Source: Pipra filicauda (taxonomy: Eukaryota; Chordata; Aves; Passeriformes; Pipridae). From it: a DNA stretch of 64,000 bases. Numbering within the stretch: position 1 is the first letter of the stretch; every line of letters begins with the position of its first letter. Both the position numbers and the translations under genes were made by a program. The stretch lies in assembly GCF_003945595.2 (NCBI RefSeq), contig NW_024104302.1, forward strand, positions 1,692,408 through 1,756,407, written 5' to 3'. Of this stretch, positions 11,356-23,860 are shown piece by piece. The notes under the pieces are model-generated. The model was not told the origin of the DNA and made no database searches. It worked only from the letters and a program-made list of their open reading frames with translations.

Positions 11356-14300
11356 CTAAAGCCTGCTCATGTTTTGAAAACCATCATAGGTGAATGGGGG
11401 AAAGTTTGGCAAACAAGAGGCAGTTTTGGGCAGGCAGGCGAGAGGGTTGATTTCACATGCCATGAAGTCCTGCTCATTGGTGAAAAACACACCATCGTGG
11501 GAGTATATAGAGGGGTCCAGGTCGTAGTAGTTGTAGGGTCTCAGGAGAAAACCAACCGAGTTTCCCACAGTCACAGTGTTGGGAATATCCTCAGAGTGTG
11601 GGATGTGAAGGAATCCAGTTGTTATCCAGGCAACCAGGTCCTAGGCAGGGAAAAGCCACAAGCCCAGGGTTAGTTTAGAAGCTGCAGCAGCAGTGACTGA
11701 AATTCACATGGGGCCATGGGGACTGACAGGAGAGAAGGAGGAGAACCCATAGGCACCAGGCAGCTGCACTCCCACACACTGAGCTCCCCCCTCCTGGGAA
11801 AGATCCCCTCCCTTCCCCCAGGGCCTGCCTGCAGCCATGGCCACAATATCTATCCAGCGGAAGGGCCCTTGCCTTGACCTCTGTGGCCTCACTCCAGCCT
11901 CACAGAGATTTTCCTGATGTTTTGCCAGCATTTCTCCACAGGGAGAAACAAGCTCCTGCTCTGCACGCCCTGATCTGCACACTCTCACAAAGCACTGAGC
12001 AGGCTTATGGAGAAGGGGATGCTCAAACCCACTTTCCTGGTTGCCCAGGGCTGCTGCTCTCCCAGCTGAGCATGCTGTCCCGTGGGCAATACCAGGGTTG
12101 CTCAGTCCCTGGGGCTCCCATTGAGCCTGGGGATGGCTGTTACAGCTCCAGCCCAGGGGACCCCAGCCCACCTCGTTGGTGATGGTCTCGTTGTTGATGA
12201 AGTCGGCGAAGGCAACAGTGGGTGTCCAGGGGTCATTCTGGTTGTAGATGCTGGTGCTGGTGGGCTCCTCCTCCTTCCGCCGCGTGACAGCCAGCTGATA
12301 CCTGAGGACAAGAAAAGAGACAGCCCCCTGAGTCAGGGCAGAGCTAAGTCAGCTCCTGAAAGAGCCTGCACAGCACAGGCTTGCTCCAGTGGAGCAACCT
12401 CAGCCCAGAAGAGTGTTTCCCTGTGCCTCCCCCATCAAGGGACATCCATGTGATGCCTTCCCATCTAGCAGAGCTGGGGAGTGTCTGAGAACCTGCCACC
12501 CCAGCCAGAACAGCCTGACCTTGCCCAGCTGATGGCCCTCTCCATGGAGCTGGCTTCGGGGATGTGGTCCCCTGCAAAACTGGTGATCTGGATCCTGTAA
12601 CCACGCTGGTGGCCCCACTTGTTTTTGCTGTTGGCCGCAAAGTAGATGTATCTGGGCATCTTTGACTGGAGTCGGAAGGCAGCCTGGTCCTCTGTGTCCA
12701 GGACTTTCTTGGTGAGTCGTGGCCGCTCTATCTGCTGCTCTGGGCTCCAGGGAGCCCGTGTCATCTCAAATGCCATGTCATGGGCCACCAGGGAGTTTTT
12801 CAACCCTGAAAAGCAAAAACAAAGTCACTGAGGAGTGTCCTCACAGTCCCCTGTTCCCCAAGGACATCACTGCAGTCAGAGCTCACTCTCCCTGTCCTCC
12901 CTCCCTGCATCCTGAGCTCGGGGCACCGATTCTGCCCGAGAGCAGTTGCTGCTCCACAGCTCCTCGTGCCACAAGTGTACACCATGTGTGTTGATCTACG
13001 GCTGGACACTTGTCTGAGCCAGGCAAGACCACTCTGCAGCAGACTCTGCAAAAGACAAGAGGGGACAAAGGACGAGCCTCGTCCCAGGGCAGAGGAACAG
13101 GTTTGCTTTCTGTACAAGCACAGCCTAATTAACCAGAGCACCCGCTGGCACAGGCTGTGTTACTGCTCATCAGCATGTCCTGTGTGATGGAGGCGCCTGG
13201 AGCAGCCCAGGCGCTGAACACATTTGCACATCACAGACAAGATGCTGCATCTTTCAGGTCCTGCCACAAAAAGAGACACAGGCCCGTCTCATGGGGGATA
13301 TGGGAGCAGGAAGGGTACAGGAGCAAATCGATCTGGGGACAAGATGGCAAAGGGCTGGCTGAGAGTGCTCGACGGCCAGTGTGGGTCTGGCGGATGGGCC
13401 AGTGCTCAGCACCACCTGCCCATCCCACCAAGATGCCCTCAGAGTTCTGCTCCTTTCAGTCCAACATGAGTTCCCAGCTTGCATAAAGACCACTTCAGAG
13501 CTGAATTTCTGGCCATCCACGAAGGTCCAAACCCCACAGTAGAAGATCTGTGCAGAGCCACCACCACTATGATAATTTTCTTTCCTTTCCTCATGTGAAC
13601 AAACCTTCTAACCCCATACCTCCCCTGCCAGCATTAGCAGTGACAGCCTAGTTTCATTCACCTTTTGCCTGTTCCTGCAGTTTTGCCATCCCCCCGTTGT
13701 AAGCACACCACCCTGCCTCACAAGTGGAAAGGAAAATCTGTATAAGCACCAAAAAACTCAAGTTTTGCAAGACTAAAAGTACTTGGGGAGGGCAAAAAGG
13801 AGAGAAAAGACCCAAACCTACCTCCTACGTCCAAATCCACCTTATAGTTGAAGGAATGAGTACGTATCATACCCAGAGTGTGTTCCCAAAGCCTATTGCC
13901 ATATCTCAGGCCATCCCCATGAAGAAAGGATGAGCTCGGGTACCCTGTGGCCTGGACCTTGCCTTCAATGGCCCCGTTCTGGTAGAAGATGAAGTCCCAC
14001 ACATAGTCATAGTTGCCCACGGTGGCAATGGAGCGAACGACCAGAGCAGAGTTGACCAGCCCCCCGTAGTAGAGCGACTGCAAGTTGGAGTAGTGGCGCC
14101 TCAGAGGGGAGCCCAGGTTCTGCTCAAAGATGCAGAGGGCATTTTTAGTACTTCTAGGGACCTGGGAATTAGCAAGGTAGTGCACATCCAGGTAGGTTGC
14201 TAAATATGGGCAGTCGACCCCTCGCACCAAGGGGGAGGTGTAGCGCCCCAGGCCAAAGCTCCCATCCATGTACCGTGTGGACATCCCTCCCGGGCAGTTG

Positions 14301-15391
14301 GAGCCGTACACGGACAGCGCCTCTTGCACGCTCATTTCATAGGCAACCCTCTCCCCCTTGTGTCGGATGTCAAACAGGCGCAGGCCCGTGCTCACGCTCA
14401 TCCCAAAGGCAAAGCTCCACGCCTGGAAGAGGACCAGGTTCTTCCTGATGCTGTAGCGAGGACCCTGGGGCTCATACTGCAGTGGGAACAGTGCAGCCGA
14501 AGGCGCTCGGGGCTTCATGGAGGAGAAGTCTCCATCCCACGGTGCCTTCCTCACCTTCTCCACGCTGATACGGCCCTGCACGTAGGCACTCTCCAGCTGA
14601 ACCATGTCCCTGTAGTACTGCCCATTGTAGAAGACCCTGCTCACCGCCCACTGGGAGACATCCAGGCTGCTGTGATCCACCAGCACCTCCAGCCCCACCG
14701 GGTGCAAGAAGAATCCACTCACGTTCTGAAACAGGATGAACCAGGACTTACGGTCTCCAGACTGGAACCCATGAGGGGCTGTGGTCTGAAATGCCATACT
14801 GGTGCTGTCATACTCTAAAACTTCTTGCAGGAAGCTTGGTGCTGCAGCAAATGCCACTGTCTCCAAGAATGCTGCCACCTGCTTGTACTCACTGCCCAGC
14901 ATCGGTCTGCGGTGGTATGGCACCTTCCCCCCGTACTTCTGCACCGTCACGTCCCGGTGGTACGCCGGCGTAGGCAGAGGACCCACCACGTACTCGGTGA
15001 CATTGGGGTCTGGCTGGTTCCCAAAGTACAGCACAGCCAGTGCCTCTCGGGCGGGATGAGCCCCCCCGCCGTCCAGGAACCGCAGCACCTCTGCCTTGGC
15101 GGGGACCTGCAGGTCCACGGAGGCGATGCAGTTGTCCGAGGGTTTGGCACGCGAGGCATCGACCAGCTGCACCCCGAGGTTTCCCTGCAGGTACTGCACC
15201 ACTTGCACCATCTCCTCGGGTGTCAGGTCAGCAAAGACCAGGCTCTGGCTCATGGATCCTGTCTTATCCACAGTGTTGGGCTGGGATTCACAGCTAGGCG
15301 ATCGCCTGCCCCTGCTCAGCAGCATGCAGGAGAGAATGAAGATTATCACTGCAGCCCCAGCTAGGAGAACATAGGGAAGTTTGGGGTTCAT
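11356..15391 (-). CDS. copper amine oxidase, second tandem copy, with substituted copper ligand
   Basis: Four exons: 13822-15391, 12520-12805, 12172-12301 and 11356-11640, encoding 756 aa. Exons 1-3 have exactly the same lengths as in the neighbouring copy (1570, 286, 130). The N-terminal helix (about residues 5-25) and the NYDY topaquinone motif (Tyr461) are intact. The copper motif, however, reads IRTHSFNYK: residue 510 is Arg (codon CGT at 13862-13864) where both other copies have His, while His512 and the exon 4 histidine are kept. Loss of one of three copper ligands should impair cofactor biogenesis and oxidase activity, if real. The exon 2 donor GTCAGG is weaker than in copy 1. I chose the ATG of MNPKLP because it aligns with family starts; nine in-frame codons precede it. 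The 1,016-bp intron 1 holds nothing recognisable. It is a member of the AOC2/AOC3 group, but direct orthology to either is uncertain. Confidence 0.88.
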
Positions 15392-17880
15392 CGCTCTGAG
15401 TGTGGCAGCAGGGCACACGGTTTGGCTGAAGCATCCAGAGTGTGTTCCTCACCTACAGACCAGGCTCTTTATTCATTTGTGACTGTGGGCGTAACGGCGA
15501 CGCTTGTGAGATGGGGAGGGAGCCTGGAGCTCGCATGGGGCTCTGGGATCACAGGTCCCAGCCAGTTTGGCTTGTTTTCTCCCCACCCCAGACACACCGA
15601 AGGACCCAGCCAGGAAGCCGGTGACTGACTCACTCATCAAGCTATTGCTGGGTTTCTCCCGCTGCAGGGTGACACCACAAAGAGTCCCAGTCTCGTCTGT
15701 CCTAAGGGCCTTTGCTTCTTCCAGCATCTCCCAGGATGCTCCCTCCCCATCTCCTGTGGGAATGTGTCTGTGCCGGTTGGCCTGGCTCAGCTGGCCTGGT
15801 CCTTTTGTGCCCAGGTGCTCCTGGACCAGTCCCACTCCCCTGTAGGGTCAGTCTACACTGGCACAGCCCAAGACCCGTTGGCTCCCCAGCACCTCCACAT
15901 GCTAGTTATTCCTGTCGCCATTCTCTGTTGTCTCTGAGTCCCTCCCAGCCCTGAGGGAAGAGACCTGGCAGCTCCAGCCTGGCTCTGGCTGCAGGAAGAC
16001 CAGAGGCAGCTCCCTGGTGAGAACAGGTGGCATTGCTGAACTCCTGGCAGCAAGGGACAGGCAGCACCTGGAGTGGCTGTCATCAGCCATCCCAGCCCCA
16101 CTCTAGCCCCACTCTTTGCACAAGGGCTGTCGTGGACAGAAATGGTGCGAGGCAGCTGCCCCTGCGTGGCCATCAGCTCCTGCAAGGCTCCCCCAGCACC
16201 CAGCCCCTCGCAAGGCAGCAGTGACACATGACCAACAGCAAGGATGACTTTCCAGAGATCAGGGTCCACGTCCACCAAACACCCTCTTGGTGGGGACACC
16301 CTGAGACACAGGCAGGAGGGGCTAGAACCTTCACAGCACTGGAGCAATTCACCCCATTTGCAGCTGTGTTAATTTAGGAATTATGTGTTCATTCTCACTT
16401 CCCACTAGGGATTAATTGCCCTTTTTCCCTGCGAGTCCCACACAAGCCTCAGATCAGGATCCAAGAACCTGTGTGAGGGATGGCCCACTTTAGCTGTGAC
16501 ACAGCTATGCCTTCCCTGTGCTGGAAGGTGGGGATCCTGCAGGCACCTCTCATGCTCCCTCCATGGCCCCAAGCCCTCTTGCCTGGAACACGGCTCCCCT
16601 CTCACTGTGGGGAACAAGTCTGGGATATCACACAACTCTTCTCAAGAGAGTTTTGCAGCAGTCAGGGCTCAGGGTCTTTAAACAGTGTGAGGCATGGATG
16701 GGCACTACAGTCACAGAAAAGGACCTTGTCACCATGCAGGAACTGTATTTTAGCACGTTGTTGAGCCTTGCTTACAGGAAGGGGCCAGTATCAGCCCCGA
16801 CTTTGACCATAACAAAAGCAGCAGCACCTTTCAAGGCCACACAAACCCCTGCATCACAGGCAGGTACACGGGAGAACGCATGCTGGGACCGAATGCTTGC
16901 TTTGGAGTCAGCTGCAGCTTGACTGACGTAGCTCTGAGATTACTTCCCACAACCCAGAGGCAGCTTGGATCCCTGGGACTGCGTTTCTCCTCGGGCTGGT
17001 TCAGATGCAGCTACTGCCTCACAGCGAGCTCTTTAGTCCTGGGCAGATGTAAAACATTTTTCCCCTACCTTTTACAGGAGAAGTTTTCAATAACAGACAC
17101 TGAGTGTCCACCTGTGCTCCCACTGCCCCCAGACTGCAGCTACTGGAACAGCCTTTTGGAAGCAAAGCTGCCCCTGAGGCTGAGCACCCCTGCACTCCCA
17201 GGGTGGCTGCCAGCACTTGGCTGTGAGCAAGGGACTGCTCCTGGACTCAAACAACCCTGTGCAGGGATCTGCTGCCAGACCATGACTGCACAGGGAAGCA
17301 GGGGAACTTGCTGGGTCGCTGTAGCGGCTTTGCAGCCCCAGGCTTGAGATCCAGCTCTTGAGTGTTTCCTTATGAGAGGAGTGGGATACAGCTGCAGGAG
17401 CTCAGCCCCACGGAGCACCAGGACAGCAGCCCTGCTTTACCTGGCACAGTGAGACAATAAAAGGACTTTCCCAAGGGACAAGGAGTGCCAGGACCAGCCC
17501 CAGGTGCCGCAAGAGTGGGCTCACAACGTCTGTTCTCAGACAGGGCCGACTCCCTGTCTGCCCAGCCATGCCTATGGCAACACACGCCGTGCCAGATGTG
17601 AGGCCTCAAGGAAACACAAACATTTTTCAGCTACCACCTTTCATACTTTCCCGAAGCTGAACACAGAGCTTCCAGAAATTCTCACTGCCTTCAACTCAAT
17701 GACCTTGACAGACTATTTTATAAATAGGAAAATAATTTTGCAAAGAAAGAAGAGGTTAGGAGAGTAAAGAAGCAGAGGTCTGATGTCAGTTACTAGGGAC
17801 TCTACGGAGAAGGAGGCAAACCCCAAAGCACTGGGGTTTATCAGTACAACTGAAGGTATTAAAAGAAGATCCAGACCTAC
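15392..17880. other. spacer between the second and third amine oxidase first exons
   Basis: About 2.5 kb. I searched both strands for counterparts of amine oxidase exons 2-4 (the [21 protein letters not shown] and PHAEDIPNT segments) and found none. A minus-strand AATAAA lies at 15468-15473. No other gene is recognisable. Confidence 0.6.
15468..15473 (-). terminator. possible poly(A) signal between amine oxidase copies
   Basis: AATAAA on the minus strand, downstream of the isolated first exon at 17881-19447 and 77 nt upstream of the next gene's start codon. It could end transcripts from the isolated exon, or act as an A/T-rich core promoter element of the next gene. The sequence alone does not decide. 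Confidence 0.3.
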
Positions 17881-19447
17881 CTCCTACATCCAAGTCCACC
17901 TTATAGTTGATGAAATGGGTGTGTATCGTACCCAGAGTGTGTTCCCAAAGCCTATTGCCATATCTCAGGCCATCCCCATGAAGAAAGGATGAGCTCGGGT
18001 ACCCTGTGGCCTGGACCTTGCCTTCAATGGCCCCGTTCTGGTAGAAGATGAAGTCCCACACATAGTCATAGTTGCCCACGGTGGCAATGGAGCGAACGAC
18101 CAGAGCAGAGTTGACCAGCCCCCCGTAGTAGAGCGACTGCAAGTTGGAGTAGTGGCGCCTCAGAGGGGAGCCCAGGTTCTGCTCAAAGATGCAGAGGGCA
18201 TTTTTAGTACTTCTAGGGACCTGGGAATTAGCAAGGTAGTGCACATCCAGGTAGGTTGCTAAATATGGGCAGTCGACCCCTCGCACCAAGGGGGAGGTGT
18301 AGCGCCCCAGGCCAAAGCTCCCATCCATGTACCGCGTGGACATCCCTCCCGGGCAGTTGGAGCCGTACACGGACAGCGCCTCTTGCACGCTCATTTCATA
18401 GGCAACCCTCTCCCCCTTGTGTCGGATGTCAAACAGGCGCAGGCCCGTGCTCACGCTCATCCCAAAGGCAAAGCTCCACGCCTGGAAGAGGACCAGGTTC
18501 TTCCTGATGCTGTAGCGAGGACCCTGGGGCTCATACTGCAGTGGGAACAGTGCAGCCAAAGGCGCTCGGGGCTTCATGGAGGAGAAGCCCCCATCCCGTG
18601 GTGCCTTCCTCACCTTCTCCACGCTGATACGGCCCTGCACGTAGGCACTCTCCAGCTGAACCATGTCCCTGTAGTACTGCCCATTGTAGAAGACCCTGCT
18701 CACCGCCCACTGGGAGACATCCAGGCTGCTGTGATCCACCAGCACCTCCAGCCCCACCGGGTGCAAGAAGAATCCACTCACGTTCTGAAACAAAACGAAC
18801 CAGGTGATCCGATCTCCAGACTGGAATCCACGGGGAGCAGCTGTCACGACTGCAAGACTGGCTCCATCATAGTCCATTACTTGTCGCATGAAAGCTGGAG
18901 CTGAGGGGAACACTTGGCCCTTTAAAAACCCTCCAAGCTGCCTGTATTCAACAGCCAGCGTTGGTCTGCGGTGGTATGGCACCTTCCCCCCGTACTTCTG
19001 CACCGTCACGTCCCGGTGGTACGCCGGCGTTGGCAGAGGACCCACCACGTACTCGGTGACATTGGGGTCTGGCTGGTTCCCAAAGTACAGCACAGCCAGT
19101 GCCTCTCGGGCGGGACGAGCCCCCCCGCCGTCCAGGAACCGCAGCACCTCTGCCTTGGCGGGGACCTGCAGATCCACGGAGGCGATGCAGTTGTCCGAGG
19201 GTTTGGCACGCGAGGCATCGACCAGCTGCACCCCGAGGTTTCCCTGCAGGTACCGCACCACTTGCGCCATCTCCTCGGGTGTCAGGTCAGCAAAGACCAG
19301 GCTCTGGCCATCCTCGGTGTCCTCCTGCTCCACGGGCAGGTGCTGGCAGGTGCTGGGCGCCCTTCCTCTGGTCAGCAACATGCAGACCAAAGCGAATATT
19401 GTGGCTAACGCCAGACCGAGGAGGATGAGCACAGTTTTCACATTCAT
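17881..19447 (-). CDS. isolated copper amine oxidase first exon (alternative first exon or truncated gene)
   Basis: An intact 1,567-nt coding exon, from the ATG of MNVKTV to VDLDVGG, followed by the donor GTAGGT (17875-17880). It encodes the membrane anchor, the NYDY topaquinone motif (Tyr460) and both first copper ligands (HTH, His509 and His511). No exons 2-4 follow before the next first exon at 15391. If spliced past that exon to 12805 the frame is kept and the product would be 755 aa with all copper ligands. The first 482 bp are about 98.5% identical to the copy at 8.5-10.0 kb (7 differences), whereas 17930-18792 is about 99% identical to the copy at 13.8-15.4 kb (6 differences in 863 bp). 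There are no frameshifts or stops, which argues against an old pseudogene. Whether it is an alternative first exon or a stranded fragment is unknown. Confidence 0.8.
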
Positions 19448-22400
19448 GCCTGTGGCTGGTCCAGCAGTGTTCACAGCAGCCTTCAGAGCAGGCTTTCCAG
19501 CTCCTGCCTCTCTCAGTTTATGCTGCACTGGATGGATTAGCAAAGAAAGTACAAAAGACTGGGAGAGGCTAGGGGAGGAGATCTGAAATCCGTGGTGACC
19601 AGCTCTCTCAGCTGCAGCCTCCTCTGTCTTTCTCCACAGCAGTGCCCTGAAAGAACTTGTGGAGATGCAGGGTCAGTGACTCAGACAACTTCCACATAAT
19701 TCCGTTACTTTTTCAGTCCAGCCTGGCTTCCTGAGGCTGCCTGTAAAAACGGAGATCATGCAGTCAGCCTGAGGTGGCTGCGATCACTGCGAAGCTCTGA
19801 CAAGCTGGGAATTGTTGTTACACTGTACAATTTCACCTCTTTGCAACTCACCCATTTTTCTTGTTTATCAGGCTCCTTCCTTGTAAACATTGTCCCTGGC
19901 AGCACCATTCCAAGCTTGGAGTTACTTTTTATTTTATTTTTTTCAGTCTTCCACATGGTAGCCTTTGCTGAAAACACATCCTTCTGTGTAGCAGAAGAAA
20001 AACTTTGGCAGGCATGGAGGTGTAGCTCAGGATGAGAATCAGGCCCCAATGCACTGTGAACAACCAGCTCTTAGTTTGCACCTCAGAACAGCTCCGAACC
20101 AATTAATCCCCAGCATTTCACTGCCACAGGATCGTGCAGCCTTTATCTCTGCCTCCAATTCACAGATAAACCGAGATGCAGCTTCCAAGAGGTTCCCTCA
20201 AGGACAGAACCATCATGAACCTGTGCCCAGCTGCAGCTGAGGGCAGTGGCCACTATTGGTGCTGCCAGGCCACAGTGCCCAGGCTGAGCAGCCACAGCTG
20301 CCCTCTGCCACCCTGCCAACAGTCTCTGCTGGCCTTGTGGAGCTGTTCAAAGGCACTGGCAGAACGAGGCAGCCAGAAGGACTCGGTGCTCCATCCTGCC
20401 ACGCAGCAGATGCTCGGGGCGGACCAGACACACCACACTGGCTACAGTCCCTGAGCTGGTGCTGAGTAAGACAAGGCATCCAAGAGAACCAGGGCTGGAC
20501 ATTCAACCCAACATTTCCACTCCTGCTGCCAGCCTCACCTCATCTCACCCTCGTCTTCTCTTCCTCGTCAGAGTTTCCTGGTGGGAAACAGCCCCCACCA
20601 GCCTCCGGTTCTTCCTCTGTGGCAGATCCTGCCTGGGGCTCAGCCCCTCTCTGGTCCTCCAGCCACGCTCAGGCACCACACTGGGAGGCAGAAGGCCATG
20701 CTGCTGTAGGACACGCTCCATTATCCTCACCTCCACTCGCAGTCTCAGCCTTCTTTGGCCTGGGACATGCTTGTCCCCGCTCTGCCAGCACACAAGGCTC
20801 TGTCTCACCAGCCATCATGCCAGGAGAGACTCAGAGCCCCAGCACTCACTTCACGTGGTCGCAGTGCCAGCAAAAGAGCTCACTAGGACAGACACGAGCA
20901 ACAGGGAGAGACAGGACAGATGAGAACAGAGCCTTGGCTGCACAGGATGCAGCAGCCACAGGTTTGGGAAGTACCTGCTCTCATCGGCTCACAGCGGCAG
21001 AATTGGATGCCTCTGAATAATCCCAAATTAGGCAAAGCAGCGCTGACTCCCAAGTCAGTCTGTCAGTCCACATAGTCAGTGAGGCTTGGAGGATTACCTG
21101 GGGTTAGGCTTGAAAGAAAAATTCCCTTTTGGTGTAGGCCTGGAACATGGCAGAGTGCAGAGCAGCAGCACTGCTGTCCCGGTTCAGGTTTGGAGCACAG
21201 CCAGGACATAGCTCCTGCCTCTCAGGAATGGAACAAGTGTTCTGCTGCCACACACACGGGCACAGCTGGGCCGAGACTACAGCGGAACCTCCATGGCTGC
21301 ATGACAGAGCTCACATGGACCTTTCCTTAAAGAAGTATACAAAGAGCAGATCATTCAGGTTTGACTTTGCCTCTTGGATTTGCATCCCGAGTCCCTCAAA
21401 GCCACAGCACAGGCTGCAATTACAGAAGGGCCTTTTCCAAGCAGCACAGCAGTAGTTTAAGGTTATTGGATAAACTCCACAGGCCTTCCTGCCCCACAAA
21501 TCACAACTCAACTCTGCAGCTGGGCCGGGAGAGATCTGAAAATAGAGTGTGGGAACACTCCCCATTCTGTGCATGTCGGAGACTTGAAAGAGAAACCCTA
21601 ATCTGTACTGACATCCCCATGACAAACCAACCACAGCACGTACCCCAGAGCTGCGGGACATGGATGGCAGCTTTCTACACTGCCTCTGCCCCGCTGCAAG
21701 GCCTGTGCCATGGAGGCCATGACTGATACCGGGTTTTTTTATTACCATCTGTTTCTGCTGGACTTTTCAAGCTCTGGTGTATAGATCTGCTTCAGAATAA
21801 ACAAAACAGCCCTAAATCCACCTCTATCTTGCAGCAGGAACTTCAGGAAGGAGAGTAATTAACTGAGCCTGCAGTGCCAGGGAACCTGTGTCGATAACTG
21901 ACTGATGAAAAGCAATGATGGATCTTCAGGGGCCCCCCAACACACTGGAATTGCTTGTGTACCTTCTCTAAAAGAAGCCTGAAGCAGCTTAAAGCTAACC
22001 TAGAATTAAAGAAATTGCACATCTCCCTAACAGCAGTGTAACTTGTTTATGACCTGCTCGGCGCACGTACTGCTTCCCACATCCCAGTTCCCCAGTGCAA
22101 TCAGCCTGTCACTGCCCCACATCCCATATGGAGAATTCACATCCTACCCATGTTTTATTTTGGTTACACAGTCACTTTTAGGCACTGCCCATTAGTACAT
22201 CTTATATTTACTAAATTGCCCACATTCCCCAAACAAAGTGACGAAGGAGGGAGTTTGCTGCATTTTCACTCACACAGAAAGGTAGAGGTGGCAAAAAATA
22301 GCATGTGAAATTTATAGAAACCCAAACTAGACAGACAGCTTTTGGCCTGGGGAAACTCTGAGTTGGTGACTGTGACAGCTGGGGAAAGGGCACAGTACAG

Positions 22401-23860
22401 AAAAACCCCCGCCAACACTCCCGACACCAGCAAGGCTTGAGTAAACCCCACACCAGAGCTCAGACTCTAAGAAGTTCCCACTCCCAAAGCCTCACCTCAT
22501 GGGGCCAGCTGGTACAAAACACAACAGTGGAACTGCCTGACCCTTCCCCATGCTGGCTGTGCTGCTGGCAGCACCTGTGGCTGCACACAATGGCTGAGCC
22601 ATTATTCTCTTCCCCTGCATGTAAGCCAGGACGTCTCAAGGACTGATGAAGCTGAGCCCTGACCCCACACTGCCACTGCTCCCAGACTCACCGACATCAC
22701 AGACAACAAACCCTCTCCCAAACACCCCTGCCCCCATGCATGAGCCCTGCTCCCTGCCAGCACCTGCCCAGACAACAGTCCTGGGTGCTCCACCCTTCCA
22801 CAGGACTACTGGCACCAGCTTCTTCTTTTGCTGTGGTGAGGAGGAGCCCCTTGTGCTGCACCACATCAAGTCCTGCCAGCAAGTCCTTCCCCTGGGCTCT
22901 GGCTCCAGCCACCTTGACCCCAGAGATCTGTGTGCAGCTCAGTGCCCCCTCCCTGCACGAGTTGGGCACCTGCAGGGCTTTCCCACACTGCAGGAAGAAC
23001 TTTCCTCCACAGGCACCTGCTCCTGTTCCTGGGCAGCTGAAGGTGCCAGCTGGGAGCCCCAGTCTGTGGTGGCCACTCCCAGGGCCAGTCACAGGCCCTG
23101 CAGCCCTGCAGTTGGGGTACAGGACACTCTGGGAGTCCCCAAGTGAGCTTTGAGAGGCCTCTGGGCCCCAGTCGCAGTGCATCAGGCACGGAGGGAGTAC
23201 AAGAACGGGATGATCCCTAGGGAGAGCAGAGGGCACTGTGGCTGGGGACAGCAGGGCAGCCACTGCTCCTTGGGCATCACACACATGGAGCAGCCAGGAA
23301 TAATGGACTGTGTGCCCAAGGAATAACTGACTGTGCATCCAGGTGCTGCAGGACAGCCCAGAGACACCTGCCCAGCAGAGCAGCCCCGGAGCAGCTGCAC
23401 ACCCAGAGAAACACAATGCAAAGTCCCTGTGTCTATCTGAACTGGGATGGCCCGAGTTCCACACTGGGCTGAGACGGGACAAATTCCATCAAACCCAAGC
23501 CCGTGGGCCCATGTGAAGCATGCTGGAGGAACAGGAACAACCTACACAGCAGTGCAGAGCATTTACAACACAGTCAAAAAGAGGAATGAGGAGAATGCAG
23601 GAAGGAGCAACTGAATTCGAGAAAGGCAGGACCAGAACAGGACACTAACACTGCATGGCCTGAGAGCCCAGCATCACACACAAGGGGCTGCCTTGAAAGA
23701 ATTCCAAGTACCTTATTTTAATTTCTTGACATGGTAAAAGTTTACATACGTTCATCTGGCAAAGAGAGCTGAACAAATTAAAAGGAATCAATACAAAGAA
23801 ACACAAGGGGAAGTGCTGCTCCCAGACAGCAGCTACACGCAGTTGGTTTGTTACTGAATA
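19448..23860. other. intergenic spacer between the amine oxidase cluster and PSME3
   Basis: About 4.4 kb with no exon that I can support. It includes the upstream region of the isolated amine oxidase exon and the downstream flank of PSME3. No recognisable transposon, RNA gene or long repeat was found. Confidence 0.5.

Noticed and set aside
18888..19586. Plus-strand open frames opposite the amine oxidase first exons
   Set aside because: Similar antisense frames appear opposite all three copies because the copies are nearly identical; no homology or start/splice evidence supports them.
20017..20060. tRNA-like A-box (GTGTAGCTCAGGATGAGA)
   Set aside because: No B-box (GGTTCGA-like) follows at a proper distance and no cloverleaf stems pair, so it is chance similarity.
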